From the NCBI RefSeq assembly GCF_021991925.1, contig NZ_RXZI01000007.1:124001-188000 (forward strand): DNA of 64,000 bases, in the 5' to 3' direction. Below are positions 15,702 through 24,287 of this stretch, piece after piece. The stretch's first letter is position 1. Each line of letters opens with the position of its first letter. Source of the DNA: Sutcliffiella horikoshii. Lineage in GTDB: Bacteria > Bacillota > Bacilli > Bacillales > Bacillaceae_I. A program made the translations under genes and the position numbers. A model generated the notes under the pieces. That model did not search any database, was not told the origin of the DNA, and saw nothing but the letters and a program-made list of their open reading frames with translations.

Positions 15702-16220
15702 TTAAACCCATTGATTGAAAGAAATGCGAGCGACGATAGTATATCCCCTTCCCCTACCTCTCGGTTCCACGATTACCGTCCCCATATCAGGAATATCTCC
15801 TAATCCATCCCCTCTTGGAAAATTATGCCCGATGATGACTTGATTGTTCCTAAATGATGGTTTGGTTTCTAACATGCCTCCTAATGCATTTAAAATAATT
15901 TCTCGCTCGAACTCACTTAACACTCCGCTTAACCGATACAACTGAAACAAGAAAGGCGAAATCTGTACATTTTCAGCTCCGAAAGCCAAGTTCGCCGTTT
16001 CTATAGCTCTACAAAATGGACTAGCTAAAACGGGGTATGCAATTGGAATGGAATGACGGCGAAGGTATTCTCCAAACATCATAGCCTGCATTCTTCCATT
16101 GTTTGAAAGGTTCCGTTGAGTCAAGCAATTTCCAAAAGAAAAACCAGGTAAATCCTCTCCAACATTTGCTTCTGCATGCCTAACATACAAGATGTACCCG
16201 CCATTCCTAAGTCCATCCAA
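15702..16220 (-). CDS. Histidine phosphatase family protein
   Basis: The phosphoglycerate-mutase-like signature is present: YVRHAEAN (catalytic His and Arg), LASPFCRAIETA (second Arg) and VIIGHNFPRG (second His). At 172 residues it is a short branch-2-like member without extra domains. The substrate, probably a small phosphorylated metabolite, is not predictable. The start is TTG at 16220, eight bases after AGGGGG; an out-of-frame ATG lies nearby. It follows the DUF4097 gene by 27 bases on the same strand and may be the last gene of that operon. Confidence 0.8.
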   Translation of the reverse strand: MDGLRNGGYILYVRHAEANVGEDLPGFSFGNCLTQRNLSNNGRMQAMMFGEYLRRHSIPIAYPVLASPFCRAIETANLAFGAENVQISPFLFQLYRLSGVLSEFEREIILNALGGMLETKPSFRNNQVIIGHNFPRGDGLGDIPDMGTVIVEPRGRGRGYTIVARISFNQWV

Positions 16221-16247
16221 GTCATATACCCCCTATGCTAGAAATCA

Positions 16248-17201
16248 TCAATTTAACCTGAAATCCCCTGAAGTTGTTCGCACTTTCAACGAATACTCTC
16301 CATGTCCGACCTTCCCTTTTATTTTCCTTACACTATTTTCTTCATATTGCATACCGTCTAAGTCTAACGTTCCTTTTCCTGACTGCCCTTTGTAATCGAC
16401 CGCAAGTGAGGAAGGTGCTTCGTCAAACTGTACATTAACATCTCCGCTCGTTACCTCCACCAAGATATTGCCAGTCAACCGTTTATTTTCTATATCGATA
16501 TCCCCAGAAGTAGTTCTAACGTCAATGTTCCCCTCAACATTCCAAACAAGAATGTCCCCTGAGGTCGTAACCAATTGAATATCCCCGAGAACTTCCTTGA
16601 ACGTGATATCACCGCTTGTTCCTTCCATAGCTATTACCTTGGCTTCCGTGTTTTCAATTCGCACATCACCACTTGTCAGTTCTATAGAATACCTATCCGT
16701 TATGGTGACGCCTTCCACTGAAATATCCCCGGAAGTCAATTCTGTCCTCAAAGAATCCAATGTCAAACTATTAATTTCAATATCGCTGGATGTGGAGTAA
16801 GTGGATAGCTCAGTATAAGTCTTTTTCGGCACTTCCACTTCCAGTTTCAAGCTATTGATGTTAGTACCGATTTGAAATTCCATTTTAGGTTGATCGACTT
16901 CTATATATACGCTTCCGCCGACTTCCTTAACTATTAGTTTATATTTATCCTTGTTTTTCTCACTGACATCTCCCGATAATTTTGCAGAGATATCTTCCCT
17001 ATCCGCAGAAACCACCTTGATATTAGCGGATGTGGCATGAATCTCTATCGTTTTTGCATCATTGCCACTTACTGTTTCTTCCTGTTCTATAGTAGTGGTG
17101 TTGAAATTAGTACGGAAGGTTTCTTTTAAGTTTCCAAAAACCATTGTTGCCCCAATCGCTAATAAGATAAGTACAAATAGGAAGGATAATATCTTTTTCA
17201 T
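16248..17201 (-). CDS. DUF4097 beta-helix protein with TSGDI repeats (LiaG-like)
   Basis: A hydrophobic N-terminal segment (residues 4-23) anchors or exports this 317-residue protein. From about residue 135 the motif TSGD(I/V) recurs about every 20 residues (at least six times), as expected for a right-handed parallel beta-helix of DUF4097, seen in LiaG and YvlB of B. subtilis. Those relatives are linked to cell-envelope stress operons. No liaFSR genes are present here. GAGGGGG lies seven bases before the ATG, and the start overlaps the stop of the upstream DUF1835 gene by four bases, so the two are coupled. Confidence 0.8.
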   Translation of the reverse strand: MKKILSFLFVLILLAIGATMVFGNLKETFRTNFNTTTIEQEETVSGNDAKTIEIHATSANIKVVSADREDISAKLSGDVSEKNKDKYKLIVKEVGGSVYIEVDQPKMEFQIGTNINSLKLEVEVPKKTYTELSTYSTSSDIEINSLTLDSLRTELTSGDISVEGVTITDRYSIELTSGDVRIENTEAKVIAMEGTSGDITFKEVLGDIQLVTTSGDILVWNVEGNIDVRTTSGDIDIENKRLTGNILVEVTSGDVNVQFDEAPSSLAVDYKGQSGKGTLDLDGMQYEENSVRKIKGKVGHGEYSLKVRTTSGDFRLN

Positions 17202-18211
17202 TGCATGTCCCCCTCTTTATTTTTCAACCTGACACTATAGTGACTGATGGATTTCGGGATTCCTTTTATTTCAAAATGACCTTCAAAAGCTAGGGTGCGC
17301 AGGCGATACTCCAAAATCGCGGTATTGACTCTCCCTTCAAGTTGACCGTATATTTCACCGATAATTCGTCCTGTTTTTACGAACCCGTTTTCTGCAAATT
17401 CCTTCTGGGCTTCTTTTGCAAAAAAAATTAATTCTTGATCAAAATAACTTTCGTTTACACCCTGTACCTTCCCCTCTTTCCAAATACGAAGCAGACCTGG
17501 CGTTTCTTTTAACTTTATCCATTCGTCGACGTATTGCTTTTTCGCTTCAGGAGATAAAGGTTCTCCCAATTTTTTGAAAAGGATGTTCTTCAACTGTTCC
17601 GGTTTCAACTCACCAGAATGGGATAAATAATGTTTAGAAAATGCTAGGTGGGAAAGTTCAAGTTCTCGGTATGCGACTGAAGCATTGATTAAATAAACAG
17701 TATTCTCACTTTCTCGAAGATGGTGAAGGATATACCTGTGGAAAATCTGTTCATGAGCGTTGTTTGCTGTCCACAGTATTACTGGGCAATGTGGAGGAAT
17801 GCGGTTCAAATCGACCAACGCCTGATTGAATTTAGTGCCGAGCTCTTCTTCAATAGAATGTTCATATATATTAATATTGGTCTGTAGCCATTCATGGCGT
17901 GTCTTTCTATCGGATAATGGACCGATATCTAACATTTCCCAAAATCCTATTATTCTATGGTTCCTCTCCAGACCAACTCTTAGTGATCCTGCAGTGGATT
18001 CACTCCCCACAATATGCACTGTGTCATAATCTGTTCGAGGGGGAGGCTGTTGGTTAATTGGTTGTAATATATGCTCGATCTCTTCCAACATTTCTTCTTT
18101 AGGAATATCTATTTTTGTTAATTGCTCTAATCGAAGCATGGTTAAGTATAGCCAAGTTTTAGCGTCCCTTTCGGATAGTTGTTCAATGGTTCCCTTCAAC
18201 TTTTCTAACAT
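17198..18211 (-). CDS. DUF1835 family protein
   Basis: Residues of the DUF1835 module are seen in TVHIVGSESTAGSLRVGL, the acidic IGFWEMLDIGPLSD block and VILWTANNAHEQIFHRYILHHL. A DUF3658-like C-terminal domain follows, with VNTAILEYRLRTLAFEGHFEIKG. The protein is cytoplasmic, with no membrane segment. I start it at ATG 18211 with GGAGGTC upstream, 26 codons inside the longest frame. The biochemical role of the family is unknown to me. Translational coupling with the DUF4097 protein is the main clue to its job. Confidence 0.8.
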   Translation of the reverse strand: MLEKLKGTIEQLSERDAKTWLYLTMLRLEQLTKIDIPKEEMLEEIEHILQPINQQPPPRTDYDTVHIVGSESTAGSLRVGLERNHRIIGFWEMLDIGPLSDRKTRHEWLQTNINIYEHSIEEELGTKFNQALVDLNRIPPHCPVILWTANNAHEQIFHRYILHHLRESENTVYLINASVAYRELELSHLAFSKHYLSHSGELKPEQLKNILFKKLGEPLSPEAKKQYVDEWIKLKETPGLLRIWKEGKVQGVNESYFDQELIFFAKEAQKEFAENGFVKTGRIIGEIYGQLEGRVNTAILEYRLRTLAFEGHFEIKGIPKSISHYSVRLKNKEGDMQ

Positions 18212-18437
18212 AGTGTGACCTCCAAGGAATATTTTACCTAACACTAAATATAGCATCTTCAAATGGATAATTCTACCACAACTCCACAATATTCCTTCTA
18301 TTCAAAGATTTCCAGTTTAATAGTAAGATAGTATTAGAAACTTTTCAGTTGGGAGCCACGTACATATTACATAGAGACATTGATAATAGCGAGAGCTTTA
18401 ATTTAGAAGCGGAAGAAGTACCTAAAGGAGGACTCAT

Positions 18438-20141
18438 ATGACAAAAAAACAATATATGTCAGCTTTACTTTTAAGTAGCTGCCTGGTTTTATCTGCATGT
18501 ACCGATAAAGATGTGGTCGGGAAAAACAATGATGGCGGTGTTCAAGCAGAGCAAGAGGCAAAGGATCAGTATGAACAACTTGTGGATGAAAAAAATGATG
18601 GGTTGGAACTGGAGCCGCTCGAACTTACATCTTATGCAGCAGAGGTAAACGCCTCCATCAGCTCCCCTTTACATAAGGAGTTCAGTGCAAACGGGCAGGT
18701 AGAAATTGCAGGTACTGTTGAAAAGCATGCTGATTTAAAAGGTGAGTTTGTTTGGATCAAGGTGCGTTCAGTGGAGGACGGACCAACCGGAAATCAGAAG
18801 GAATATTATGCGCCAATTAGAGACGGAGCTTTTAGCCAATATATTTCCTTCTTCAATGGAGAGGGAGAGTATCAGGTCACCGTCCAATTACCGGACACGG
18901 AACGAGAAAACTATTATTATGACACTGCCAAGTTTACCGTTCATAATGTGAACCCGGGGGCACAGCATGATATCGCATTAACTCCTTACGGTCATCTTGC
19001 AGGGCTTCAAATGGATGTGGAATCAGGCTTTTTAGAAGAAAACGAGATATTCTCTTTTGGTGGTAAAGCAGGGCACTTATCAGATGGGGATACCATCATG
19101 CTTCATCTGAAAAAGGATTCTGACATTTGGAAGCATATGATAACAGTGGAGGACGGACAATTTTCGCTTGATATACCTTTGTTTTACGGAAAAGGAATTC
19201 ACCAGCTTGAGGTGATGGTCCCGGATAAAGAGCGTGAAAATTACTACCAGCTTGCGACAACCCTCTATATTGACAATGACTCGGAACGAATGATGCAGCC
19301 GTTAGAATATTTTACTGCTTATAAAGAGCGCGGAGTAACGCTAGAATCCCCTCAATATGGAGGCGACGAGGCAGAGGGTACTTATTCAGTAAAAGGACGA
19401 ATAGATCCAGAGGCTGAATTTGGACCTGAAACTACCCACATTTTTATCACAACAAAAAAAGGGGAAGACGAGGCGCTCGATGTGATACCTGTGGAAAACT
19501 ATGAATTTGATGGTTCCTTTTATTTGCGGTTCGGGCCTGGTGAGTATGAAATAACCTTGAGCGTCCCTGAAATCAAAGAGGAGAACAGCAACTATTTCCG
19601 TTATTATGGTTTTGCAAAATTTGAGGTGACGGCGTCTGCAGATGATAAGCGCGATTTGCTTCCTTCCCGCGGCGTACAATCGGACGCACCCGAGATCATC
19701 AAGCTTGCTGAGGAGCTGACGGCCGGAAAAGATTCAACCCGCGACAAAGCAAAAGCCATTTACGACTATGTCGCAAAAAATGTTAGCTATGATGTGAAAA
19801 AGTATAGAAACAACGAGTTTGAGTGGGACGATAGCGCATTGAAGACTTTGGGTTCGATGACTGGCGTCTGCCAAGATTATGCTTACCTTTCCATTGCCCT
19901 TATGCGGGCGAGCGGTGTGGAAGCGAGATATGTGGAAGGGCGGGCCGGTTCACCATGGCCAGGCAACCATGCTTGGGTTGAGGCCAACTTGGATGGTACA
20001 TGGGTTGAGATGGATCCTACTTGGGGCTCTGGCTATCTTGACCGTGATGATAATTTTGTACCTGCTTATAATGAGGATTATTTTGATCCAGATCCGGAAG
20101 AGTTTAAAAAGACACATACTCGGACAGGGATTAAGTATTAG
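18438..20141 (+). CDS. Transglutaminase-like lipoprotein with three beta repeats
   Basis: A lipoprotein signal ends at LSAC (Cys21). Three similar beta-sandwich units follow (about residues 65-175, 180-285 and 295-405), each closing with a version of (L/V)P(D/E)..(R/K)ENYY. The C-terminal domain is transglutaminase-like: Cys in MTGVCQDYAYLSIALMRASG, His in GNHAWVEANL, Asp in WVEMDPTWGSG. Such proteins act outside the membrane as proteases or cross-linkers; the exact reaction is not known. AAAGGAGG lies eight bases before the ATG. It is monocistronic with its own terminator. Confidence 0.87.
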   Translation: MTKKQYMSALLLSSCLVLSACTDKDVVGKNNDGGVQAEQEAKDQYEQLVDEKNDGLELEPLELTSYAAEVNASISSPLHKEFSANGQVEIAGTVEKHADLKGEFVWIKVRSVEDGPTGNQKEYYAPIRDGAFSQYISFFNGEGEYQVTVQLPDTERENYYYDTAKFTVHNVNPGAQHDIALTPYGHLAGLQMDVESGFLEENEIFSFGGKAGHLSDGDTIMLHLKKDSDIWKHMITVEDGQFSLDIPLFYGKGIHQLEVMVPDKERENYYQLATTLYIDNDSERMMQPLEYFTAYKERGVTLESPQYGGDEAEGTYSVKGRIDPEAEFGPETTHIFITTKKGEDEALDVIPVENYEFDGSFYLRFGPGEYEITLSVPEIKEENSNYFRYYGFAKFEVTASADDKRDLLPSRGVQSDAPEIIKLAEELTAGKDSTRDKAKAIYDYVAKNVSYDVKKYRNNEFEWDDSALKTLGSMTGVCQDYAYLSIALMRASGVEARYVEGRAGSPWPGNHAWVEANLDGTWVEMDPTWGSGYLDRDDNFVPAYNEDYFDPDPEEFKKTHTRTGIKY

Positions 20142-20156
20142 TATTTGTGCAACAAT

Positions 20157-20189
20157 AAAGCACCGTTCCAAAGGGAGGAACGGTGCTTT
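20157..20189. terminator. Bidirectional intrinsic terminator
   Basis: A thirteen-base perfect stem AAAGCACCGTTCC / GGAACGGTGCTTT with a seven-base loop lies between the convergent transglutaminase and DJ-1 family genes, with A and T runs on either side. Confidence 0.88.
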
Positions 20190-20215
20190 GTTATTTAAAA
20201 TTAGGGGCTAAAAAA

Positions 20216-20884
20216 TCAACCTAATTGCTTTACTACTTCTTTTGCCACACTGATAGTGGATTGTGGATTCTGACCGGTAATCAATTTACCGTCCGCTTGC
20301 ATATGGTCTGCCCAATTATCCTTCGCAATGAACTCCGCTCCAAGCTCGCGAAGGCGAGTTTCCAAAAGGAATGGCATATACTTGTCCAAAGTTGTTTCTC
20401 TTTCTTCCTCATCTGTGAAAGCAGTCAATGTTTTGCCTGCCACTAGTGGAGTTCCATCTGAAAGCTTCACCCCTACCAGACCCGCTGGTCCGTGGCAGAC
20501 CGCTGCAACAAGTTTGTCCGCTTCATAGATGTCACGTATAAGCTGGTGCAATTTTTGGTTATCAGGTAGATCAAACATCGTACCATGTCCACCTGGAAGA
20601 AAGATGGCATCATATTTCGATGCATCTGTGATTTCGTCCAATTTAATTGTGTCCTCTAGGTATTTAGCTGTGTCCAAAATCTCTTGAGGTGTTTCTCCAC
20701 CTTCTAAGCTTCTTTCATCAATAGGAGATTTTCCCCCAAGTGGGCTAGCAACCGTAACCTCATAACCTTGGTTCGTGAATTCTACATATGCTTCACCGAA
20801 TTCCGAAAGCCAGATTCCTGTCTCATGCCCATCCTTCATTTTATCTGCAGTCGTAACAACCATTAATATATGTTTAGTCATCAT
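20216..20884 (-). CDS. DJ-1/PfpI family protein (Hsp31-like)
   Basis: The 222 residues show the class I glutamine-amidotransferase-like fold: an N-terminal Glu in HETGIWLSEFGE, the FLPGGHGTMFDL loop, the nucleophile elbow Cys in VAAVCHGPAGL and a C-terminal LITGQNPQST. The extended length and insertions match the Hsp31/YraA-type branch, whose members act as glyoxalase III or holdase chaperones. AGGAGG precedes the start, where two ATG codons are adjacent (20884 and 20881). It is likely monocistronic. Confidence 0.85.
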   Translation of the reverse strand: MMTKHILMVVTTADKMKDGHETGIWLSEFGEAYVEFTNQGYEVTVASPLGGKSPIDERSLEGGETPQEILDTAKYLEDTIKLDEITDASKYDAIFLPGGHGTMFDLPDNQKLHQLIRDIYEADKLVAAVCHGPAGLVGVKLSDGTPLVAGKTLTAFTDEEERETTLDKYMPFLLETRLRELGAEFIAKDNWADHMQADGKLITGQNPQSTISVAKEVVKQLG

Positions 20885-21025
20885 ATATTCCTCCTAAATT
20901 CTATTTAGTTCTCTTGTTACAAGTTTTTTAGTTACTTGTAACTGAAAGGGAATTAACGCACCCTCTACTTACCATACCCGGAATCTACCATTCTTAAAAT
21001 CAATCCATGAAGATAGAAATTAAAA

Positions 21026-21065
21026 AACAAGCCCTGAAGCATCTAATTATGCATCAGGGCTTGTT
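21026..21065 (-). terminator. Terminator of the cupin/HD-GYP gene
   Basis: AACAAGCCCTGA pairs with TCAGGGCTTGTT, with an inner GCAT/ATGC pairing, and overlaps the stop codon of the gene ending at 21047. TTTTAATTT follows on the minus strand. Confidence 0.8.
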
Positions 21066-21973
21066 ACTATTAATTTACCTTCTTCTTGAAGAACTTCTAT
21101 AAGTGCATTTACTACCTCAGGATCATATTGGGATGGGGAAAGCCTCTGCAACTCATCTATTGCAAACTCCGGAGTAAAAGCATTACGATATGCACGGTCT
21201 TCCGTCATGGCGTCGAAGGTGTCGCTGACTGCTATAATGCGGGCTTCTAGAACGATTTCCTCTCCAATAAGTCCCTTCGGATATCCACAACCGTTTAACC
21301 GTTCATGGTGCTGTTCGATGATTGTTGCAATTGTATCATCATAATATAACTCTTTTACCATTTCCGCACCATCTTCAGGGTGTTTCTTAATCAATGCAAA
21401 TTCCTCGTTAGTAAGTTTGGCAGGTTTATTAAGAATTTCAGAAGGAATATTTATCTTGCCGATATCGTGAAGAATTGCTGAAATATATAATCTTTCTAGA
21501 TATGATTTAGATAGAGCTAACTTTTTTGCAATTTTAATAGAATATCTGGCGACTCTTTCATTATGTTTGTATGTATAAGGGTCACGTTCTTCAACCCTAT
21601 CCACAACATTTGTTAGTTCTTTTATACTTGCACTAAGTTGATAAAATGTAGGCTCATTTATCGCCCATAAATATTTTATGTCAGTTAAAGCAGTGAAATG
21701 AACTGTTTCTTCTAAATCGCTACAGGTAAAATAGTCATTAGGACCTAACTCTAATTTTTCTCCATTTATTTCACAGAGAATCCTACCTTCGAGAATGTAA
21801 AAAAACTCCATTACTTTAGGGCTTTCCGCAGGATAAATATAGAAAATATTATCTTTTAAAACTGTTTGAATCATAACCTCCATTCCATCACCTTTAGAAA
21901 GAAGACTTAATTCAAACGTTTCCATACTTACCTTCTCAATATTTGTACCTTTCCTTCCTATATTAAAGACCAC
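21047..21973 (-). CDS. Cupin / HD-GYP fusion, c-di-GMP phosphodiesterase candidate
   Basis: The first roughly 110 residues look like a cupin beta-barrel: FFYILEGRILCEINGEKLELGPNDYFTC. From about residue 125 an HD-GYP domain follows, with the HD pair in SAILHDIGKINIPSEILNKP and the GYP signature in QHHERLNGCGYPKGLIG. HD-GYP domains hydrolyse c-di-GMP; the cupin probably senses a small ligand, though its metal-binding His residues are not obvious. The start is GTG at 21973 after GAGGTGAG. It stands alone, so its output is presumably the global c-di-GMP pool, which the diguanylate cyclase at 56.7-58.3 kb may feed. Confidence 0.87.
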   Translation of the reverse strand: MVFNIGRKGTNIEKVSMETFELSLLSKGDGMEVMIQTVLKDNIFYIYPAESPKVMEFFYILEGRILCEINGEKLELGPNDYFTCSDLEETVHFTALTDIKYLWAINEPTFYQLSASIKELTNVVDRVEERDPYTYKHNERVARYSIKIAKKLALSKSYLERLYISAILHDIGKINIPSEILNKPAKLTNEEFALIKKHPEDGAEMVKELYYDDTIATIIEQHHERLNGCGYPKGLIGEEIVLEARIIAVSDTFDAMTEDRAYRNAFTPEFAIDELQRLSPSQYDPEVVNALIEVLQEEGKLIVTSPDA

Positions 21974-22042
21974 CTTATGCTCACCTCTTATGTTTTAAAA
22001 GCAAGAATTCAAAGATTGAATTTTTACTTTTATACCAAACTA

Positions 22043-22597
22043 CTAGTATCCAACCACTCGTACCGGATCAATCCAAGCCCAACGATCAGCAAATCTTACA
22101 TACTTCCAATAGCACTCTGCAATTACTCCATATTCTGCCACTTCATCAATGGTATCTTGAGTCATTTGAAGGGTAATGTCAAAAACGTAGCTGATGATTT
22201 CGTCAACCTCTTGGTCAAATTGTGCGGTTCTTTGATCCATACGCTCTACTAAACTAGCTTTTTCTAGTTGAAAGTTAGCTAGTAATTCATTTAATTCTTC
22301 TTGTTGAGAAGCCTCCGTAGAATTTGTTAAAGCCAGTTCAACTTCTGCAATTTGTTGATCAAGGTTTGCCAGTTCATTTTTCATTACTTCTAATTCTTCC
22401 AGGTAAATGGCCCATAGGTTATCAGCGTCTTGAACACCAGTTTCAATAATAAGATCCATTTCCGCATTTGCTGCATCAATAATTTCAAGTGCTTTTTCGA
22501 TGTCCGCCTCACTTGCTGCATGTGCATTAGATGATAATCCAAACGAAACGCCTAAAAACAGTAGTGTAAAGAAAGCAAGCATACCTAACTTTTTCAT
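22043..22597 (-). CDS. Secreted coiled-coil protein, unknown
   Basis: A signal peptide (residues 1-27, ending AHA) leads a 184-residue protein that is almost entirely acidic, Leu/Glu/Gln-rich helix: EEASQQEELNELLANFQLEKA-type heptads, shortened here to residues 85-125. A C-terminal Trp/Tyr-rich patch (CYWKYVRFADRWAWIDPVRVVGY) with one Cys follows. GGGGGA lies seven bases before the ATG. No family is recognised. An exported helical protein without anchor could be a cell-wall or spore-related component. Confidence 0.72.
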   Translation of the reverse strand: MKKLGMLAFFTLLFLGVSFGLSSNAHAASEADIEKALEIIDAANAEMDLIIETGVQDADNLWAIYLEELEVMKNELANLDQQIAEVELALTNSTEASQQEELNELLANFQLEKASLVERMDQRTAQFDQEVDEIISYVFDITLQMTQDTIDEVAEYGVIAECYWKYVRFADRWAWIDPVRVVGY

Positions 22598-22976
22598 TGA
22601 TAAATCCCCCTATGTTTTAGTATTTTCTTCTACTCTCGCTGTCATTGTGTAAGAATTTCTCCTGTAGTTACGTTATGTAATTTCGTGCTTTTTTCCTATA
22701 TATCACCATAATTATACAAGTTACAAACAGTTAAATCTATATTTATTTGTAATATTTTGTTTCTTCCTACATGCCCTAACTTTAATATCGGCTGAATTTA
22801 TTTTTATTCAATTGTTACACCACTTGCTTTCAAAAAAAACATAAGAATTTATCAAATGTGTTAGCCTCCCAGCATGGTTTGGCAAACTCATAAAAAAGGG
22901 TGATTTTCATGATGTATTGAGAAGTTTCCCGCCTTTGCCCGAACACCTTTAGTTTTGCATCAAAGGAAAAAAAAAA
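22598..22976. other. Gene-free AT-rich stretch
   Basis: No credible ORF, hairpin array or repeat is visible in this gap. The part nearest 22600-22760 should contain the promoter of the secreted coiled-coil gene on the minus strand; I could not choose a -10/-35 pair with confidence. The other end runs into the des terminator. Confidence 0.4.
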
Positions 22977-23005
22977 GACCAGCCCCTTCAATTACGGGAC
23001 TGGTC
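22977..23005 (-). terminator. Terminator of des
   Basis: GACCAG..CCC pairs with GGG..CTGGTC; on the minus strand it is followed by a run of T residues (the plus strand shows AAAAAAAAAA at 22967-22976). Placed directly after the desaturase stop codon. Confidence 0.85.
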
Positions 23006-23016
23006 AATATATTTCT

Positions 23017-24054
23017 TTATACTTCAGGCTTCATTTCCGCCGTTGAAACTCTATTTTGTACCATTTTCTTTGCTTCTCTGAACGTTACGAAGTTTTTGGT
23101 CTTTTCATCCCACAAACGGAACTTGAGAGACTTCAAACTTGTTGCAAGCGTAATCGTCGGAACGTGTTGAAGTGGTGGTGTGCTGTGATGGCACTTTTCC
23201 AGTTCATAGTTCGGCACCCTTGGACTTAAATGATGAATATGATGGTAACCGATGTTACCAGTCAGGAATTGAAGTACTTTTGGTAACTTGTAGTAGGAAC
23301 TTCCTTCTACAGCAGCCAATACATATTCCCAATCTTTATCCATTTCAAAGTAGGAATCCTCAAACGTATGTTGTACATAAAATAACCAAATTCCAACACT
23401 ACCTGCAATCATGAAGATCGTACCGTGTACAATCAGGAATGCCTGCCAACCGATTGCTAAGCTTAACAATACAGCTACAGCAACGATCAGTACGTTTGTC
23501 AGGTATAAGTTGTTGCGTTCTTTCTGTCTTGCTTCTTTACGATTGAAACGGTTTCTGATTAGGAAAGTGTAGATGGGACCTAATCCGAACATCACCAATG
23601 GGTTGCGATATAGACGGTAGGACAGACGAGTCTTGAAAGATGCTGCTTTGTACTCTTCCACTGTTAGTGTCCAGATATCCCCAACACCGCGCTTGTCCAA
23701 GTTCCCGCTCGTTGCATGGTGGACGGAGTGGTCATGTCCCCATTGATCGAATGGGAATAATGTTAGTACACCCGTCACGGTCCCTACTGCACGGTTCCAT
23801 TTTCGACTTTTGAAAAAGGAGTGGTGCGTGCAATCATGGAAAATAATGAAGATACGTGTCATGAATCCTGCAGCAAAAATGGCTGGTACCAACGCCAACC
23901 AGTAAGAAACAGATAGGCTTATATAAGTGAGATACCATAACAGGAAAAATGGCGTTAGCGTATTGATCAGCTGCCAGATACTCTTTTTAGTTTGCGATTT
24001 TTCGAAAGGAGCAACTTGTTTTTTAAGGTTTTTCATTTCATTTTGAATTGACAT
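23017..24054 (-). CDS. des: Fatty acid desaturase Des
   Basis: The 345 residues follow B. subtilis Des (delta5 acyl-lipid desaturase) through most of their length. Three histidine boxes bind the di-iron centre: HDCTHHSFF, HSVHHATSGNLDKRG and GYHHIHHLSPRVPNYEL. Several membrane helices lie between. It introduces a double bond into existing membrane lipids to keep them fluid in the cold. I start it at ATG 24054 (AAGGGA nine bases upstream), 16 codons inside the longest frame. In B. subtilis des is followed by the thermosensor genes desK and desR; they are absent here, although a DesR-like site lies upstream. Confidence 0.93.
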   Translation of the reverse strand: MSIQNEMKNLKKQVAPFEKSQTKKSIWQLINTLTPFFLLWYLTYISLSVSYWLALVPAIFAAGFMTRIFIIFHDCTHHSFFKSRKWNRAVGTVTGVLTLFPFDQWGHDHSVHHATSGNLDKRGVGDIWTLTVEEYKAASFKTRLSYRLYRNPLVMFGLGPIYTFLIRNRFNRKEARQKERNNLYLTNVLIVAVAVLLSLAIGWQAFLIVHGTIFMIAGSVGIWLFYVQHTFEDSYFEMDKDWEYVLAAVEGSSYYKLPKVLQFLTGNIGYHHIHHLSPRVPNYELEKCHHSTPPLQHVPTITLATSLKSLKFRLWDEKTKNFVTFREAKKMVQNRVSTAEMKPEV

Positions 24055-24127
24055 TTTATTAAATCCCTTCGTTGTTGACTTGATAAAACTTATTATATCC
24101 AATCCAAAAAAATAAGTTAGTAGCAGG

Positions 24128-24157
24128 TGTCATATGCAGAGTATGACAAATGTCATA
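24128..24157. promoter_or_regulatory. DesR-like operator upstream of des
   Basis: TGTCATA (24128-24134) and TATGACA (24142-24148) form a seven-base inverted repeat with a seven-base spacer, and a third half-site TGTCATA follows at 24151-24157. DesR of B. subtilis binds GTCAT/ATGAC-type half-sites upstream of des and activates it after cold shock. The site lies about 75-105 bases upstream of the des start codon. The match is by half-site motif and location; binding is not shown. Confidence 0.65.
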
Positions 24158-24255
24158 TAGTTTTTGTAAAGGATTGTCAGACCTCTTGAAATCCCTTGGG
24201 GGACGTGACGTTTTTTATTTTGGAAAACTTAAAAAAAATTATTCAAAAAAGAAAA

Positions 24256-24287
24256 AAAGAGTGAATCCAAATGGATGTTCACTCTTT
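24256..24287 (-). terminator. Terminator overlapping the DMT transporter stop
   Basis: AAAGAGTGAA.TCC pairs with GGA.TTCACTCTTT. The hairpin includes the stop codon region of the minus-strand gene at 24286 and is followed on that strand by TTTTTTTC. Confidence 0.8.

Noticed and set aside
24171-24185. Third copy of the 52-bp repeat (GGATTGTCAGACCTC)
   Set aside because: It joins short words seen in both array stems, but there is no complementary arm, loop core or 52-bp spacing; chance is sufficient.
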